A program made the translations under genes and the position numbers. This document shows positions 32,056 to 42,677 of a stretch of 64,000 nt of DNA, piece after piece. Origin of the DNA: Diadophis punctatus similis (Eukaryota > Chordata > Lepidosauria > Squamata > Dipsadidae); the NCBI GenBank assembly GCA_023053685.1, contig JALIGW010000021.1:14856592-14920591 (forward strand), given 5' to 3'. Position 1 is the stretch's first letter. Every line of letters starts with the position of its first letter. The notes beneath the pieces were generated by a model that saw only the letters and a list, made by a program, of their open reading frames with translations, searched no databases and was not told the origin of the DNA.

Positions 32056-32238
32056 GAGTTATTTAGAAAAATAATAAAGGCAGAATATAAAATAAATATG
32101 TGCATAAGTAAACAAATAGGTGTGTATGTACATGTAGCCCAGATACATCAACAAGGGCTGTCTTCGTGCTTTCCTGAGTCCAGAAATTGAATGAAAATTG
32201 GGCACCAACCTTCCCAATTATAACAGTTTGTTGATTCA

Positions 32239-33261
32239 GTGGTACACAACAAACTACTTTTAAAACTAAAATCTTATGGCATTTCTGGTTCCCTGCATAA
32301 GTGGATAGATGCATTCCTATCAAACAGGCAACAAATAGTCAAAATAGGGAACGCCCTATCAAACCCTGCACCTGTTAACAGCGGTGTCCCCCAAGGCAGC
32401 GTTTTAGGACCCACACTCTTTCTACTTTACATAAATGACCTTTGCGATCATATTACAAGCAACTATGTTCTCTTCGCTGATGATGTAAAACTATTCAACA
32501 CCACTGACAATGCTGCTACCCTACAAAAAGACCTTGATTATGTGTCAGAATGGTCAAAGAATTGGCAACTTCAAATCTCAACCAACAAATGCTCTGTCTT
32601 ACACATTGGCCAAAAAAAAATCAGAACACAAAATACAAGCTGGGCGGATATGACCTCGTAAACGACCCTCACTCTGTCAAGGACCTTGGAGTACTCATCT
32701 CAAATAATCTAAGTGCCAGAGCTCTTAGGTTCTTAGGTTCTCCTCCTCCTCCTCCTCCTCCTCCTCCTCCTCCTCCTCCTCCTCCTCCTCCTCCTCCTCC
32801 TCCTCCTCCTCCTCCTCCTCTTCTTCTCAATTATTGAGTCTGTCATCTGCACTTCTATAACTGTCTGGTTCGGTTCTGCAACCCAAGAAGACAGACACAG
32901 ACTTCAGAAGATAATCAGAACTGCAGAAAAAACAATTGGTACCAACCTGCCTTCCATTGAGGACCTGTATACTGCACGAGTCAAAAAGAGGGCTGTGAAA
33001 ATATTTACTGACCCCTTGCATCCTGGACATAAATTGTTTCAACTCCTACCCTCAAAACGACACTATAGAGCACTGCCCACCAGAACAACTAGACACAAGG
33101 ACAGTTTTTTCCCCGAATGCTATCACTCCGCTAAACAAATAATTCCCTCAACACTGTCAAACTATTTACTAAGTCTGTATTACTATTAATCTTCTCATAG
33201 TTCCCATCACCCATCTCCTCCCACTAAGACAAATTCCTTGTGTGTCCAATCACACTTGGCC
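32239..33261 (+). pseudogene. CR1/L2-group LINE: reverse transcriptase core to 3' end
   Basis: The open segment 32239-32661 encodes part of a LINE reverse transcriptase: SGVPQGSVLGPTLFLLYIND (palm) and NYVLFADDVKLF, where FADD is the catalytic motif. A frameshift in the A-run near 32613 and a TCC microsatellite at 32741-32822 interrupt the frame. Downstream, RVKKRAVKIFTDPLHPGHKL and FQLLPSKRHYRALP continue the C-terminus. The element ends CCAATCACACTTGGCCAATAAA followed by (ATTCT)n. The 5' half is missing. It is non-functional. Confidence 0.9.
32741..32822 (+). repeat. (CTC)n trinucleotide array inside the LINE
   Basis: About 80 bp of CTC units splitting the LINE coding remnant. Confidence 0.97.
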
Positions 33262-33499
33262 AATAAAATTCTATTCTATTCTATTCTATTCTATTCTATT
33301 CTATTCTATTCTATTCTATTCTTCTTCTTCTCTTTTTTTTTCTTTTTTCTTTTTTCTTTTTTCTTTCTTCTTTCTTCTTTCTTCTTTCTTCCTTCTTCCT
33401 TCTTCCTTCTTCCTTCTTCCTTCTTCCTTCTTCTTTCTTCTTTCTTCTTTCTTCTTTCTTCTTCTTCTTCCTCCTCCTCCTCCTCCTCCCTTCAATAAG
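33262..33499 (+). repeat. (ATTCT)n tail grading into (CTT)/(CCTT)/(CTC) arrays
   Basis: ATTCT units (33268-33322) directly follow the LINE end AATAAA. They grade into TTTTTC, CTTTCTT, CTTCCTT and finally CTC units up to 33490. This is a compound array grown from a LINE tail. Confidence 0.95.
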
Positions 33500-34249
33500 A
33501 TGGAGGTTCAGGTCAGTCGAGAATTCTCCAGTCGGCTACCATGTCTAACTGAATGAAATTGACCTATTTAAGGCCCCTTCGCAGCCACTGAATTACATGA
33601 TCATAGTTCAGACATCTGTTGGGGACAGTAATTGGTTGTTTATTAGAGCAGAGAAAACTCACCAGCACAGCCACACTTGCAAGACAATGAAAGCCGAAGG
33701 AGAGACATGCGGGGGGGGGGGGGGCAGGCAGAGAGAGATCTTGACAGACCACTGTTTGCCTGTGATAAGCCACGCTGATCATTATATGCACCTATCGCCT
33801 CGCTAGGACCTAATAATCCCTTTTAGCACTCATTCGCAGGTACCCGGAAGACAGAAAATAATACAGGTGAGACATTTGGTCTCGTGACCTCTCTGCAAAT
33901 CTTCAACGGACTTGCCGGAATCTGGTAGATTGCAGCCTACAATTAGTTTTAAATGTCAATACCAAGGTTGCTCGGGGATGGGAAATAGAAGAATGGATGC
34001 TTAAAGGAACCGCTTGGACATCACATTACTTCAAGGGGGGGAAACGGCTTTGCCAAAAGGGACGGTCAGGACTGCGTCAGCATCTTAATTTGCTAAGAAT
34101 AACATGTTCTTGACGTTAGATTAAGTGCAGCATCGGTTGCTTGTGGTGCTGCTTATTTTAAAAGCTCAGAGTAGTTTGAGATCAAATCTCTGGAGGGATC
34201 CTTCTTCTGAGACCAGCCTTTCTGTTATCTAGGAAGGATCTGAGGGGTC
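33500..34249. other. No gene recognised
   Basis: Unique sequence with a G-homopolymer at 33710-33723. No exon or repeat family is recognised. Confidence 0.4.
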
Positions 34250-34322
34250 CTTGGTGCTCTCTGAGCTTGGCGGTTTTCTTGCAGAAATTTCATTACTCCC
34301 AACTAGGTAGCATCAATCGCTG
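34250..34322 (-). repeat. Family A unit, inverted copy
   Basis: On the minus strand it reads CTAGCAGCGATTGATGCTACC, GTAATGAAATTTCTGCAAG, then AAGCTCAGAGAGCACCAAGG. The core CTGATGA is altered to CGATTGATG, so it is not a canonical hammerhead. It meets the next plus-strand unit head-to-head through the palindrome TGCTAGCA (34321-34328). Confidence 0.75.
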
Positions 34323-34370
34323 CTAGCACTGATGATGTTACCTAGTTGGGTAATGAAACATCTTCAGGAA
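34321..34370 (+). ncRNA. Hammerhead-ribozyme-like motif, family A
   Basis: CTGATGA at 34329-34335, then a perfect 6-bp stem II (GTTACC at 34337-34342 with GGTAAT at 34349-34354, one G.U), then GAAA (34355-34358) and CATC. The site reads AUC instead of GUC, explained by decay of the CpG in ACGTC. Stem I (TAGCA with TTCAGG) keeps only part of its pairs. Probably weak or inactive. Confidence 0.45.
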
Positions 34371-34404
34371 AACAAGCAAGCTCAGAGAGCACCAAGGAGC
34401 CCAC

Positions 34405-34499
34405 AGTTCTCCTCTTCCTCCTCCTCCTCCTCCTCCTCCTCCTCCTCCTCCTCCTCCTCCTCCTCCTCCTCCTCCTCCTTCTCCTCCTCCTCCTCCCCC
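34405..34499 (+). repeat. (TCC)n array inside the family A unit
   Basis: About 90 bp of TCC units. The same position in the other units holds a short TCC-rich tract, so the array expanded within the repeat. Confidence 0.95.
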
Positions 34500-34524
34500 C
34501 TGTAATACTGATTCCCTTCTAGCA

Positions 34525-34643
34525 CTGATGATGTTTACCTAGTCCGGTCACCAAACATCTCCAAGAAAACAAGCAAGCTCAGAGAGCACTAAGGACCCCA
34601 CAGTCCTCCTCCTCCTCCTCCCAATCCCCATTCCCTTCTAGCA
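34525..34643 (+). repeat. Family A unit, core broken
   Basis: CTGATGA is kept at 34525-34531, but the GAAAC segment reads CCAAAC, losing the invariant G. The unit runs 119 bp to the next CTGATGA. Confidence 0.75.
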
Positions 34644-34685
34644 CTGATGATGTTACCTGGTTGGGTAATGAAACATCTCCAAGAA
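34636..34685 (+). ncRNA. Hammerhead-ribozyme-like motif, family A (best-paired copy)
   Basis: Stem I strand TTCTAGCA, CTGATGA (34644-34650), perfect stem II (GTTACC 34652-34657 with GGTAAT 34664-34669), GAAA (34670-34673), CATC, then TCCAAGAA. Stem I pairs A-T, G-C, then TTCT with AGAA, with one C.C and one A.A mismatch. The site AUC fits the NUH rule. One extra U separates CTGATGA from stem II in all copies. Confidence 0.5.
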
Positions 34686-34756
34686 AACCAGCAACCTCAG
34701 AGAGCACCAAGGACCCCTCATTTCAACCCTGAGCTACAAAAATTCTCCTTTATTGG
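34686..34756 (+). repeat. Family A 3' flank
   Basis: CAGCAACCTCAGAGAGCACC, AAGGACCCCTCATTTCAACC and CTGAGCTACAAAAATTCTCC, matching 17372-17437. Confidence 0.75.
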
Positions 34757-34775
34757 AAGGATTGGGGGGAGGGTT

Positions 34776-35113
34776 TGTCACGATGTGGATATTGCCAGTT
34801 GAGCACCTCTACTATTTCTAGGTTTACTGTATTTTCTAATCAAGCAGACATGTGATATGTTTTACTACGCATGTGTGCATTCCAGGAGTCTCCTCCTTCC
34901 TTCTTCTCATCTAAGCCTCGCCCGAGGCAGACGTGAATTCTTAGCTGAGAAAATGTAGCTTATTTAAGGTTTATATTCTTTTGTTACTTTTGTACTGAAA
35001 TAAATATTTTGTTAATTAGAATTGAATCTCGGTTTTATTTTCTAAGTAAGAATGACTTCAAGGAAGCAAGATCGTATATCACCTCTTTGATAGGAATAAT
35101 TTCCTATCCATCA
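34776..35113 (+). mobile_element. Solo LTR, family L1 of this window (copy 2)
   Basis: A 338-bp block, nearly identical to 1468-1809, beginning TGTCACGATGTG and ending CCATCA, flanked by a perfect GGGTT duplication (34771-34775 and 35114-35118). It lies just after the family A array. Confidence 0.88.
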
Positions 35114-35284
35114 GGGTTGTTACCTAATTCTTTGCCCTGGAATGTTAAAATGAAAAATTGGACTCTCCTTACCAGTTTTAATGTTCACACAATGTTTTCT
35201 GTTTGTACTGTTCAGTGGTGCCACCTATCAGCTATTCAAGCCTTTATTTGCCAGCAACTGTTAATCAACTAGACCTAGACTTAC

Positions 35285-35402
35285 GGTAGAATAAGTTTAT
35301 TGTCCCTTTGAATGTACACTAATCGGCATACATTAAAATGAAATTTCATTGCATACAGCTCTCAAAGGGTCTCCACCTCCAATATACACTATATGAACAT
35401 GA
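35285..35402 (-). repeat. Dispersed repeat shared with 58838-58960
   Basis: Both copies share ATCGGCATACATTAAAATGA, TTGCATACAGCTCTCAAA and GGTCTCCACCTC. They lack tRNA boxes or a frame. Family not identified; the TTTATTGTCCCTTTG start suggests the 3' end of a LINE-type element. Confidence 0.6.
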
Positions 35403-35512
35403 CTAACTAACTAAGTAACTAAGTAACTAACTAAGTAACCAACTAATTAACTAAACAAACAAACAAACAAACAAACAAACAAACAAATAAATAAATAAAT
35501 AAATAAATACAT
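35403..35512 (+). repeat. Tetramer arrays: (ACTA)n, (AAAC)n, (AAAT)n
   Basis: Degenerate ACTA/AGTA units, then about 36 bp AAAC units and about 24 bp AAAT units. Confidence 0.93.
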
Positions 35513-35670
35513 ACATATGCATATACCTGCATACCCACAACTGCAGAAGCAGCATTTGAACATGGGTTGAGTGCTCTTCTAAAAAAGAGCTAAACCCCTG
35601 CATAAAAACTGACTGGCAGAAGATCTCTCTCTCTCTCTCTCTCCCCCTTTCACTATGTACTCTGGGTGAA

Positions 35671-35812
35671 TAACAGAATAACAGAGTCGGAAGGGACCTT
35701 GGAGGTCTTCTAGTCCAACCCCTGCTCAAGCAGGAAACCCTTATACCACTGCAGACAAGTGGCTGTCCAGTGTCTCTTCTTAAAAGCCTCCAATGATGGA
35801 GCACCCACAGCT
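35671..35812 (-). mobile_element. CR1 LINE 3' end
   Basis: Plus strand: AACAGAGTCGGAAGGGACCT, TCTAGTCCAACCCCTGCTC, ending GGAGCACCCACAG. It stops at CTTATGGCCGC, where unrelated sequence begins. Confidence 0.85.
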
Positions 35813-36034
35813 TATGGCCGCATGGGACAACTCGCCTCAGCCAGCTTGCCATGGACAACTTGCTGTGGGACATTTCAATTTAATTATCTAAAATAATTTA
35901 AGAATTATTTTATTTTTGTCATTCCCATTTCATTTTCTCCCTCCTTTGCCATCCTTTCTTTAATGATTCTATTCCACTATTTCTTTGATATTAATGCAAC
36001 TCTTGTCCTTGTTGGCTGTGGCGAGTTGTCGTAG

Positions 36035-36315
36035 ACCTGCTTCTGGTGGCAAGGTGTTCCACTGGTTAATTGTCCTCACTGTCAGGAAATTTCTCGTTAA
36101 TTCCAGGTTGCTTCTCTCCTTAATTAGTTTCCCCCCAATGCTTCTTGTCCTGCCCTCAGGTGCTTTGGAGAATACGTTGACCCCCTTTTCTTTGTGGAAG
36201 CCCCTCAAACATTGGAAGACTGCCATTATGTCCCCCCTAGTCCTTCTTTTCACTAGACTCGACAACATACCCAATTCTTGCAACTGCACTTTGTATGTTT
36301 TAGCCTCCACTCTAA
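36035..36315 (-). pseudogene. CR1 LINE ORF2 C-terminal fragment
   Basis: The minus strand has an open remnant with [40 protein letters not shown] and INQWNTLPPEA, after which the CR1 match ends. No enzyme domain remains. Confidence 0.85.
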
Positions 36316-37382
36316 ACACTTTGACTTAGTTGTGGGGAAACCTCTAAAAGTAATTCCCGCTAGCACTTACTATTCCTTAAAAAAACCAGGTCAGTACCGG
36401 TAGATTTTTGAATGCACGAACCCAGAGCGCACAAAAACTTGCCAAATGTCATTCCTCAGGCAAAGCCAGTTTCTCCAGACCGAAAATTATTTTATACCTC
36501 AGTAGCTTCAGATCAGCCGGCAGAGCTCCGCTGTTCTTCTGCGTTTTGGCTTTAAGGAAAAACGGCATTTGCTGCAATGCAGCCCCACCGTGCATAAACC
36601 GAGTCAAGAGCAGGGGTTCAAGGCAAGATACAAAAAATAGGAAATTGTGTGTTAGGAAGAAGAAAAGATAACAGGTCCCTTTCTAACACATCACCTGGAG
36701 AGGCATGAATGTAGATGGAGGAAGTTAAAGGCAGGAGGCTCCGTCTAACGTGGGCTCATTTGTCAAAGCCGCCCGTTTTCGTCAGGGCAGGAAGCAAACT
36801 TCACTTTTCATATAAATGATTATGAATATAGTGCCGAGTTCAAAGGTCCAGTTATTCAGACAGCCCAGGTGACACAGTCCACATAACAGGTGAAGGATAG
36901 TTTCTTTCCCTGAAAAGACCCTATAAATCAAGCTGAGAAGGCTGACATCATGAAATTCGTGTTAGAAAGAGTAATTGCCTGCAAATATATATATATATAT
37001 ATGAAATCCTGGACGCTTCTGCCATGTTTCCCTTGCTTTTTTTCCTTTGGGAAAAAAAAAGAATATTAATCTGTTTTTAACTGATAGGCTGATAGCAGAC
37101 TAATTATGGAGTTCACCAGCTTTATACATCAGACAAATAAATAAATAAATAAATAGAAACATTAGAAATCGAGGAACAAACATTCCCTCCTCCCTAAAGT
37201 AAGGAGTAAAGAAGAAACAGGACAAGATCATAGTATGATTTGATACTGTGCTCACTGGACACAAGTGGTGAGAAAGATACTAACCAGTCTCCAGAATGTG
37301 TTGTTAGGCAGGGATGGGAAGTGTAGGCTGATATTTAGCAGCTAAATAGACCAACTCACAGGCTGAACATAGAAACATAGAG
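36316..37382. other. No gene recognised
   Basis: Unique sequence with a short (AT)n at 36986-37001 and an (AAAT) run at 37135-37155. Confidence 0.4.
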
Positions 37383-37468
37383 ATTGGCCAACCATTTGTC
37401 TGAAATGGTACAGGATTTCCTGCCTGAGCAGGGGGTTGGACTAGAAGACCTCTAAGGTCCCTTCCAAC
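37383..37468 (+). mobile_element. CR1 LINE 3' end
   Basis: TTGGCCAACCATTTGTCTGA, GGGGGTTGGACTAGAAGACC, then CCAACTCTTTTTATTCTG, which passes straight into the pentamer array. Confidence 0.85.
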
Positions 37469-37881
37469 TCTTTTTATTCTGTTCTGTTCTGTTCTGTTCC
37501 ATTCTGTCCTGTCCCGTCCCATCCCGTCCCGTCCCGTCCCGTCCCGTCCCGTCCCGTCCCGTCCCGTCCCGTCCCGTCCCATCCCATCCCATTCCATTCC
37601 ATTCCATTCCATTCCATTCCATTCCATTCCATTCTATTCTATTCTATTCTATTCCATTCCATTCCATTCCATTCCATTCCACTCCACTCCACTCCACTCC
37701 ACTCCACTCCACTCCACTCTACTCTACTCTATATTCTATTATGTTCTGTTCTGTTCTGTTCTGTTCTGTTCTGTTCTGTTCGGCTCTGCTCTGCTCTGCT
37801 CTGCTCTATTCTATTCTATTCTATTCTATTCTATTCTATTCTATTCTATTCTATTCTATTCTATTCTATTCTATTCTATTC
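37469..37881 (+). repeat. Block-structured pentamer array
   Basis: About 410 bp of 5-bp units arranged in homogeneous blocks: GTTCT, GTCCC (with CATCC variants), ATTCC, ATTCT, ATTCC, ACTCC/ACTCT, GTTCT, GCTCT, ATTCT. Each neighbour differs by about one base per unit. It continues the CR1 3' tail. Confidence 0.97.
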
Positions 37882-38089
37882 TTTGAGATCTTCTTTTAAA
37901 AATTAAATTAATTTTTTTAAATTTTTGTCGGATGACATGTGTGTGTTTATCTCAAGCATATTTAAACTCAGTTATGGATGAGTGGTCTATCAAGTCTGCC
38001 CTTTGAGGTGTCTCTTTTAAATGTAATTTAATTTTTAAAAATTTTGTCAGGTGATGGGCATGTATTTATCTCAAGAATATTTAAATCCA

Positions 38090-38470
38090 GTTACTGAGGA
38101 TTGAACTACCTCCGTTGGAAGTGGGTTCCAAGCTTCCTCTACCCTTTCGGTGAAGCCATCCTTCCTAACTTTACTTTGGTTTGAGGTTTGGTCCCCGTGT
38201 TCTTGATTTTTGCTTCATATTGAAAATGCTGCCCTCTACAACTTTAATATATTTAAAAGTTTCAATTATGTCCCCTCACTTCCCCTTCTGTCCTTCCTAG
38301 CGCTACATATTCAGTTCTTCTAATCTCTCCTGATATGTTTCTTCCCTCAGACCTCGCACCAGTTTGTTGCCCATCTTTGGACTCTCTCAATCTTATCAAT
38401 ATCTTTTTTTAAAGTGAGATCTCCAGACTGGACACAGTATATTCCAAATGGGGTCCGACCAAAGTCCTAT
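38090..38470 (-). mobile_element. Older CR1-like LINE fragment
   Basis: The minus strand reads conceptually as CR1-type tail sequence (GLREETYQERLEELN region, then a glutamate- and lysine-rich segment and a final LGTHFQRR-like end) with many frame breaks. It matches 3895-4022 and 4496-4815. Confidence 0.7.
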
Positions 38471-38614
38471 ATAGTGGGGTTAGGACCTCCTTTTTCCTGC
38501 TGGTGTTCCCTCTAGGGATGCATCCCAGAGTTTTACCTTCAAATAAGACTTCCAATTGGGAAGTTTGACAGTTGGGCTCTTTCTGAATATGGGTCTGGTG
38601 CTCTTCAGAAGGTA

Positions 38615-38682
38615 AGGAAACAGCCAGAGTGCACCAAGGACTCCTCACTTCAGCCCTGACCCACAGATATTCTCCTTTATGA
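38615..38682 (+). repeat. Family A 3' flank fragment
   Basis: AGAGTGCACCAAGGACTCCT, CACTTCAGCCCTGACCCACA and GATATTCTCCTTTATGAG match the end of family A units. No core is present. Confidence 0.6.
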
Positions 38683-38695
38683 GAACGAGGTCTAG

Positions 38696-39060
38696 CCTTA
38701 TGAAAAGAAGGAGTGGGGGGACACAATAGCATTGTTCCAATATTTGAGGGGCTCCTACAAAGACAAGGGGGTCAAATTATTTTCCAAAGCACCAAAAGGC
38801 AAGGCAAGACAAGAAAAGAATGGATGGAGACTAACCAAGGAGAAAAGCAACCTAGAACTAAGGTCAAATTTCCTAATGATGAGAGCAATCAACCAATGGA
38901 ACAGCTTGCCTTCAGAGGTTGTGGGTGCACCATCACTGGAGGCTTTCAAAAAGAGACTGGACAACTATTTGTCCGAAATGGTATAGGGTCTCCTTGAGCA
39001 GGGTTTGGACTAGAAGATCTCTGAGGTCCCTTCCAAGTCTATTATTCTATGTTCTATGTT
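38696..39060 (+). mobile_element. CR1 LINE 3' fragment
   Basis: It encodes FQYLRGSYKDKGVKLFSKAP and RAINQWNSLPSEVVGAPSLE AFKKRLDNYLSEMV (two adjoining pieces of one frame), then the 3' untranslated region ending ATTATTCTATGTTCTATG. Confidence 0.88.
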
Positions 39061-39989
39061 TTCAAAATTGGACAACCATTGGTCCAGAACGGAACTGTAT
39101 AAGGACTTGTATCTCATGCTGGGGATTGAATTTCGAAGACCTCCTTCCAGGCCTGGGATTCTATGAAGTGCAAGGCAGCATTTTCATCCCTTGTATGTTT
39201 TGTAAACATATGCAGACATTCAGCTGACATTCTCCGATGATAGCCGCCTTTCCACTTACCTTCGCTGCTGTTGTGCAACTATCGGCAATTTATCTCCGTC
39301 TCGCCTCTCTTAAAACACTTTTATCAAAATTGGCGGTCAAACAGCGCTGAACCATGGAGGCCTCAATCTTAAATGCAGTGGTGCAGATTTTAATTTGGGG
39401 AAGATTAATGCGCTCTCCAGGGTCAATGCTGCAGCCTTTGATTATCTGCCTTGATGGGTGTCAGCTAATTTCTGCAGTCGGACGTGGAGGAGTCTCCTTA
39501 TGTTGATGTCTCCAAAGTCGGCTAATGGACGAGTGAGGGGAATGGAGCCGTTTCCCTAAATTTCCCTTAAATGAGAAAACGTTTCCCTCCCCGTTGAACT
39601 ACGGAGTCAAGCTGATTCTTGGAGATATAGGCGAATATTTCATTCACAAGAGCGGTAAAAGTGTCAAAACATATTTTATCAAGGTTGCTTGGAAGATTGA
39701 AGATAAGCAAGTAGCTTGGAACAAACACAGGGGCTGGCTAATTGCCAGGGGAGAAGGAAAGGGGGCTTTGAGCAGGTCCCTCAGAGGGAGCGGCTGCTTT
39801 GAGGCTTGCGCTTCTCTTTCTCCCTGGCAAGTGGGGACCCCAAAAGGTGGCAGAGTCATAATGACCCCAAGATTTGACTAAGTAAAAATGACAGTGGAAA
39901 GTACTAGAGAAAGAACTGCTTTAAAATTTGCAGAGGAAGGTTTGATATCTATCTATGTATTGTCTGCCTGCCTGCCTTTCATCTATATT
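39061..39989. other. Unique DNA; possible conserved stretch at 39225-39560
   Basis: 39225-39560 is high-complexity sequence without repeats (for example CAGCTGACATTCTCCGATG, GCAACTATCGGCAATTTATC). No exon is supported, though conservation would be worth testing. Confidence 0.35.
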
Positions 39990-39990
39990 C

Positions 39991-40066
<76 letters not shown>

Positions 40067-40068
40067 TC

Positions 40069-40123
<55 letters not shown>

Positions 40124-40262
40124 TCCTTCCTTCCTTCCTTCCTTCCTTCCTTCCTTCCTTCCTTCCTCCTTCCTTCCTTCCTTCCTTCCTTCCTTCCTTT
40201 CCATCCATCCATCCATCCATCCATCCATCCATCCATCCATCCATCCATCCATCCATCCAACA
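39990..40262 (+). repeat. Compound tetramer array (CTTT)n (CCTT)n (CATC)n
   Basis: About 130 bp CTTT, about 75 bp CCTT and about 60 bp CATC units in order. Apparent reading frames are artefacts. Confidence 0.98.
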
Positions 40263-40263
40263 A

Positions 40264-40366
40264 TCTGAGGGCTCAGATTGTTGGGGGCAATATGCTGCCT
40301 CTCTAAACCGCTTAGAGAGGGCTATAAAAGCACTGTGAAGCGGTATATAAGTCTAAGTGCTATTGA
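40264..40366 (+). mobile_element. tRNA-derived SINE, 3' end
   Basis: CTCAGATTGTTGGGGGCAAT, CCGCTTAGAGAGGGCTATAA and GCGGTATATAAGTCTAAGTG then CTATTGATATC, matching the 3' end of the SINE at 28783. The tetramer array begins in its tail. Confidence 0.8.
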
Positions 40367-40463
<97 letters not shown>

Positions 40464-40515
40464 CTATCTATCTATCTATCTATCTATCTCTATCTATCTA
40501 TCTATCTATCATCTA
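40367..40515 (+). repeat. (TATC)n array at the SINE 3' end
   Basis: About 145 bp of TATC units with two CTATCTCTATC interruptions. Confidence 0.97.
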
Positions 40516-40556
40516 TCTTCATCTTCATCATATATATTTCTCTTATCTTTCTATTA

Positions 40557-40560
<4 letters not shown>

Positions 40561-40638
<78 letters not shown>
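40561..40638 (+). repeat. (TC)n(AC)n dinucleotide array
   Basis: About 34 bp TC units switching to about 45 bp AC units. Confidence 0.97.
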
Positions 40639-40640
<2 letters not shown>

Positions 40641-42569
40641 TTCATTTAAATAAAGTTTATTATAATGTAAAATATATAAGATCAGAAAAGAAAGGGAAAG
40701 GGGAAAATGGTGCAAAGGTATAGAAAGAAAAAGAAAAGAAAAGGTGACTTCTGACATATTTCGATGCTGTAGACTACAGAATACTGTTACAAACTCAACT
40801 TTTTGCGTTACAGGTCTAGTAGATACCAGCCATACCAAAACAACAACGTTGATCTAACCGCCAAAACCTAACATCAAAGTTTCATTTTCCCCCGCCCTGT
40901 TTTGCACATAAAATCCAGACGCAGAGGACAATAAAACTGAAGTTCAATATATTTTTAAAACCTTACAAATAAACATGGTCCATGAAAGCTTGGGTGGAAC
41001 CCACTAACCAGCACCTTCTATTTATGAAGGCTAATTTACCCAGGGAAAACGGGAGGGTGGATGGCTGGGATGGGCTCTTCAATCAAGACTATAAAATATG
41101 CGCTAGGGTAGATTCAGGTCAAGAAGCTAATAGTGGACTGGGTGAAAAGGAATCATTTTGGCCCAATCACATTAAACAGGATTGATAAAATCACCAAAGC
41201 CAGCCAGTTATTTTTATTGTTATAATGAACTGTTTTAAAATTTAAAAAAAGATTTATGAAGATTGGCCCCAAGGCAGTGAAACTCCTTTCAGCTGCTTGG
41301 AGATAGATGTGAGTCAGTTTGCAGAATTTACTTTTTTTTTTTTTTGTAGACCCTCATGTAGTTTAAGCGGAAGGGAGGTAAACCCTGGAATTTCCTAGCA
41401 ATTTTGTCTGAAGTGTTTATTTATTTTTTAATCCATCCACCAGCTGAAGTCTGTGGATCATTCGGCATTTGCGGTTCTCCAAATGCTGTGCAGACTTTTC
41501 CTGTGTACGTAGGAAAACGTTTTCAGAAAAAAATCCATGTTCACAAAAGTCATGTACAATAATGCATTTCTGTTACAGAAAATATTGTTTGCAAAAATGT
41601 GTGAAATAAACAATGTGCATATGCTTTGAAAATGTCCCCAAGTAAATACATTGATGGCTATGTGTTGAACTGAAGTCAACGATGGAAAAATAAGTAACTG
41701 AGAAGAAATTGCAGGTGACAGTTTTGCCCATTCTTAATTAAACTTGATTATTTATTTTTTTGCTGTATGTCATGGATGTCTTACAGTGGAATCTTTTTTA
41801 ACAGTAATTTTATTAAAAGTTACAATTACAAAAATAAAAAAACTAATACAAACTGAAAGAATAAAATGGGAAAAAACATTGTTTGATAGTTTAGTCTAGC
41901 AAGCATTTATTCCTTGCTATTTATTCCTGTACTTTACTTTGTAATTTGTAAGTTTAAAATATTCAGAAAACCGACAATTCAGAATTCTTTTTTGGGAGAA
42001 GAAAAACCAGGTTTGAGCTATATATGGAGTTCCGACGCTATTGATAATTATCCTAAAGTAATTGGCAGTAGGAGATCTAGGTAAATTCAGATAAGACATC
42101 TTCAGGCATCTGATCATAGCTATTTTATAATATTTATTTCAATAACCATAATGCAACCACTACATTTGTATCTTCTAAATTTCTGAAACTGAGTTTGCAA
42201 CTTTTTAAAAAAATTTCACTAACTCTTTATATAAAAGTGTCTGGTTTTTATTCTGGAAGGTGGAACATAATTGAGATCTTTAGACTCAGCTTCTTTCTGA
42301 GCACAAAGTCCTTGCACTTATAGACTAAATTTAGCAGCTTGGTAGAAATCTGCAGCTGAAGGTACAATTAATTTCAATTTACCAGACTGTATGTTGTTAG
42401 TCACACAGCCATGAGTAAAATTAAATTGGCAATCACAATTAGAAAATTGCAACCTCATTGTGCAACAAATTAGTCACAGATTAAAAGTCTAGGAGCATTA
42501 CGCATCTTCCTTATAGCTTTATGATCTTCAATGCCTTAATCTGGTTTACATTTTGGTTTTTTTTGTTCT
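40639..42569. other. No gene; AT-rich, possibly old retroelement 3' end near 41790-42120
   Basis: 41795-41880 (TTTTTTAACAGTAATTTTATT and A-rich blocks) resembles a reversed retroelement 3' end, possibly L1-type. No frame confirms it. Confidence 0.35.
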
Positions 42570-42642
42570 AATCTCTTCTTCTTCTTCTTCTTCTTCTTCT
42601 TCTTCTTCTTCTTCTTCTTCTTCTTCTTCTTCTTCTTCTTCT

Positions 42643-42677
<35 letters not shown>

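Noticed and set aside
39921..40649. Overlapping long frames ([16 protein letters not shown] repeats)
   Set aside because: They come from CTTT, CCTT, CATC and TATC arrays and have no independent support.
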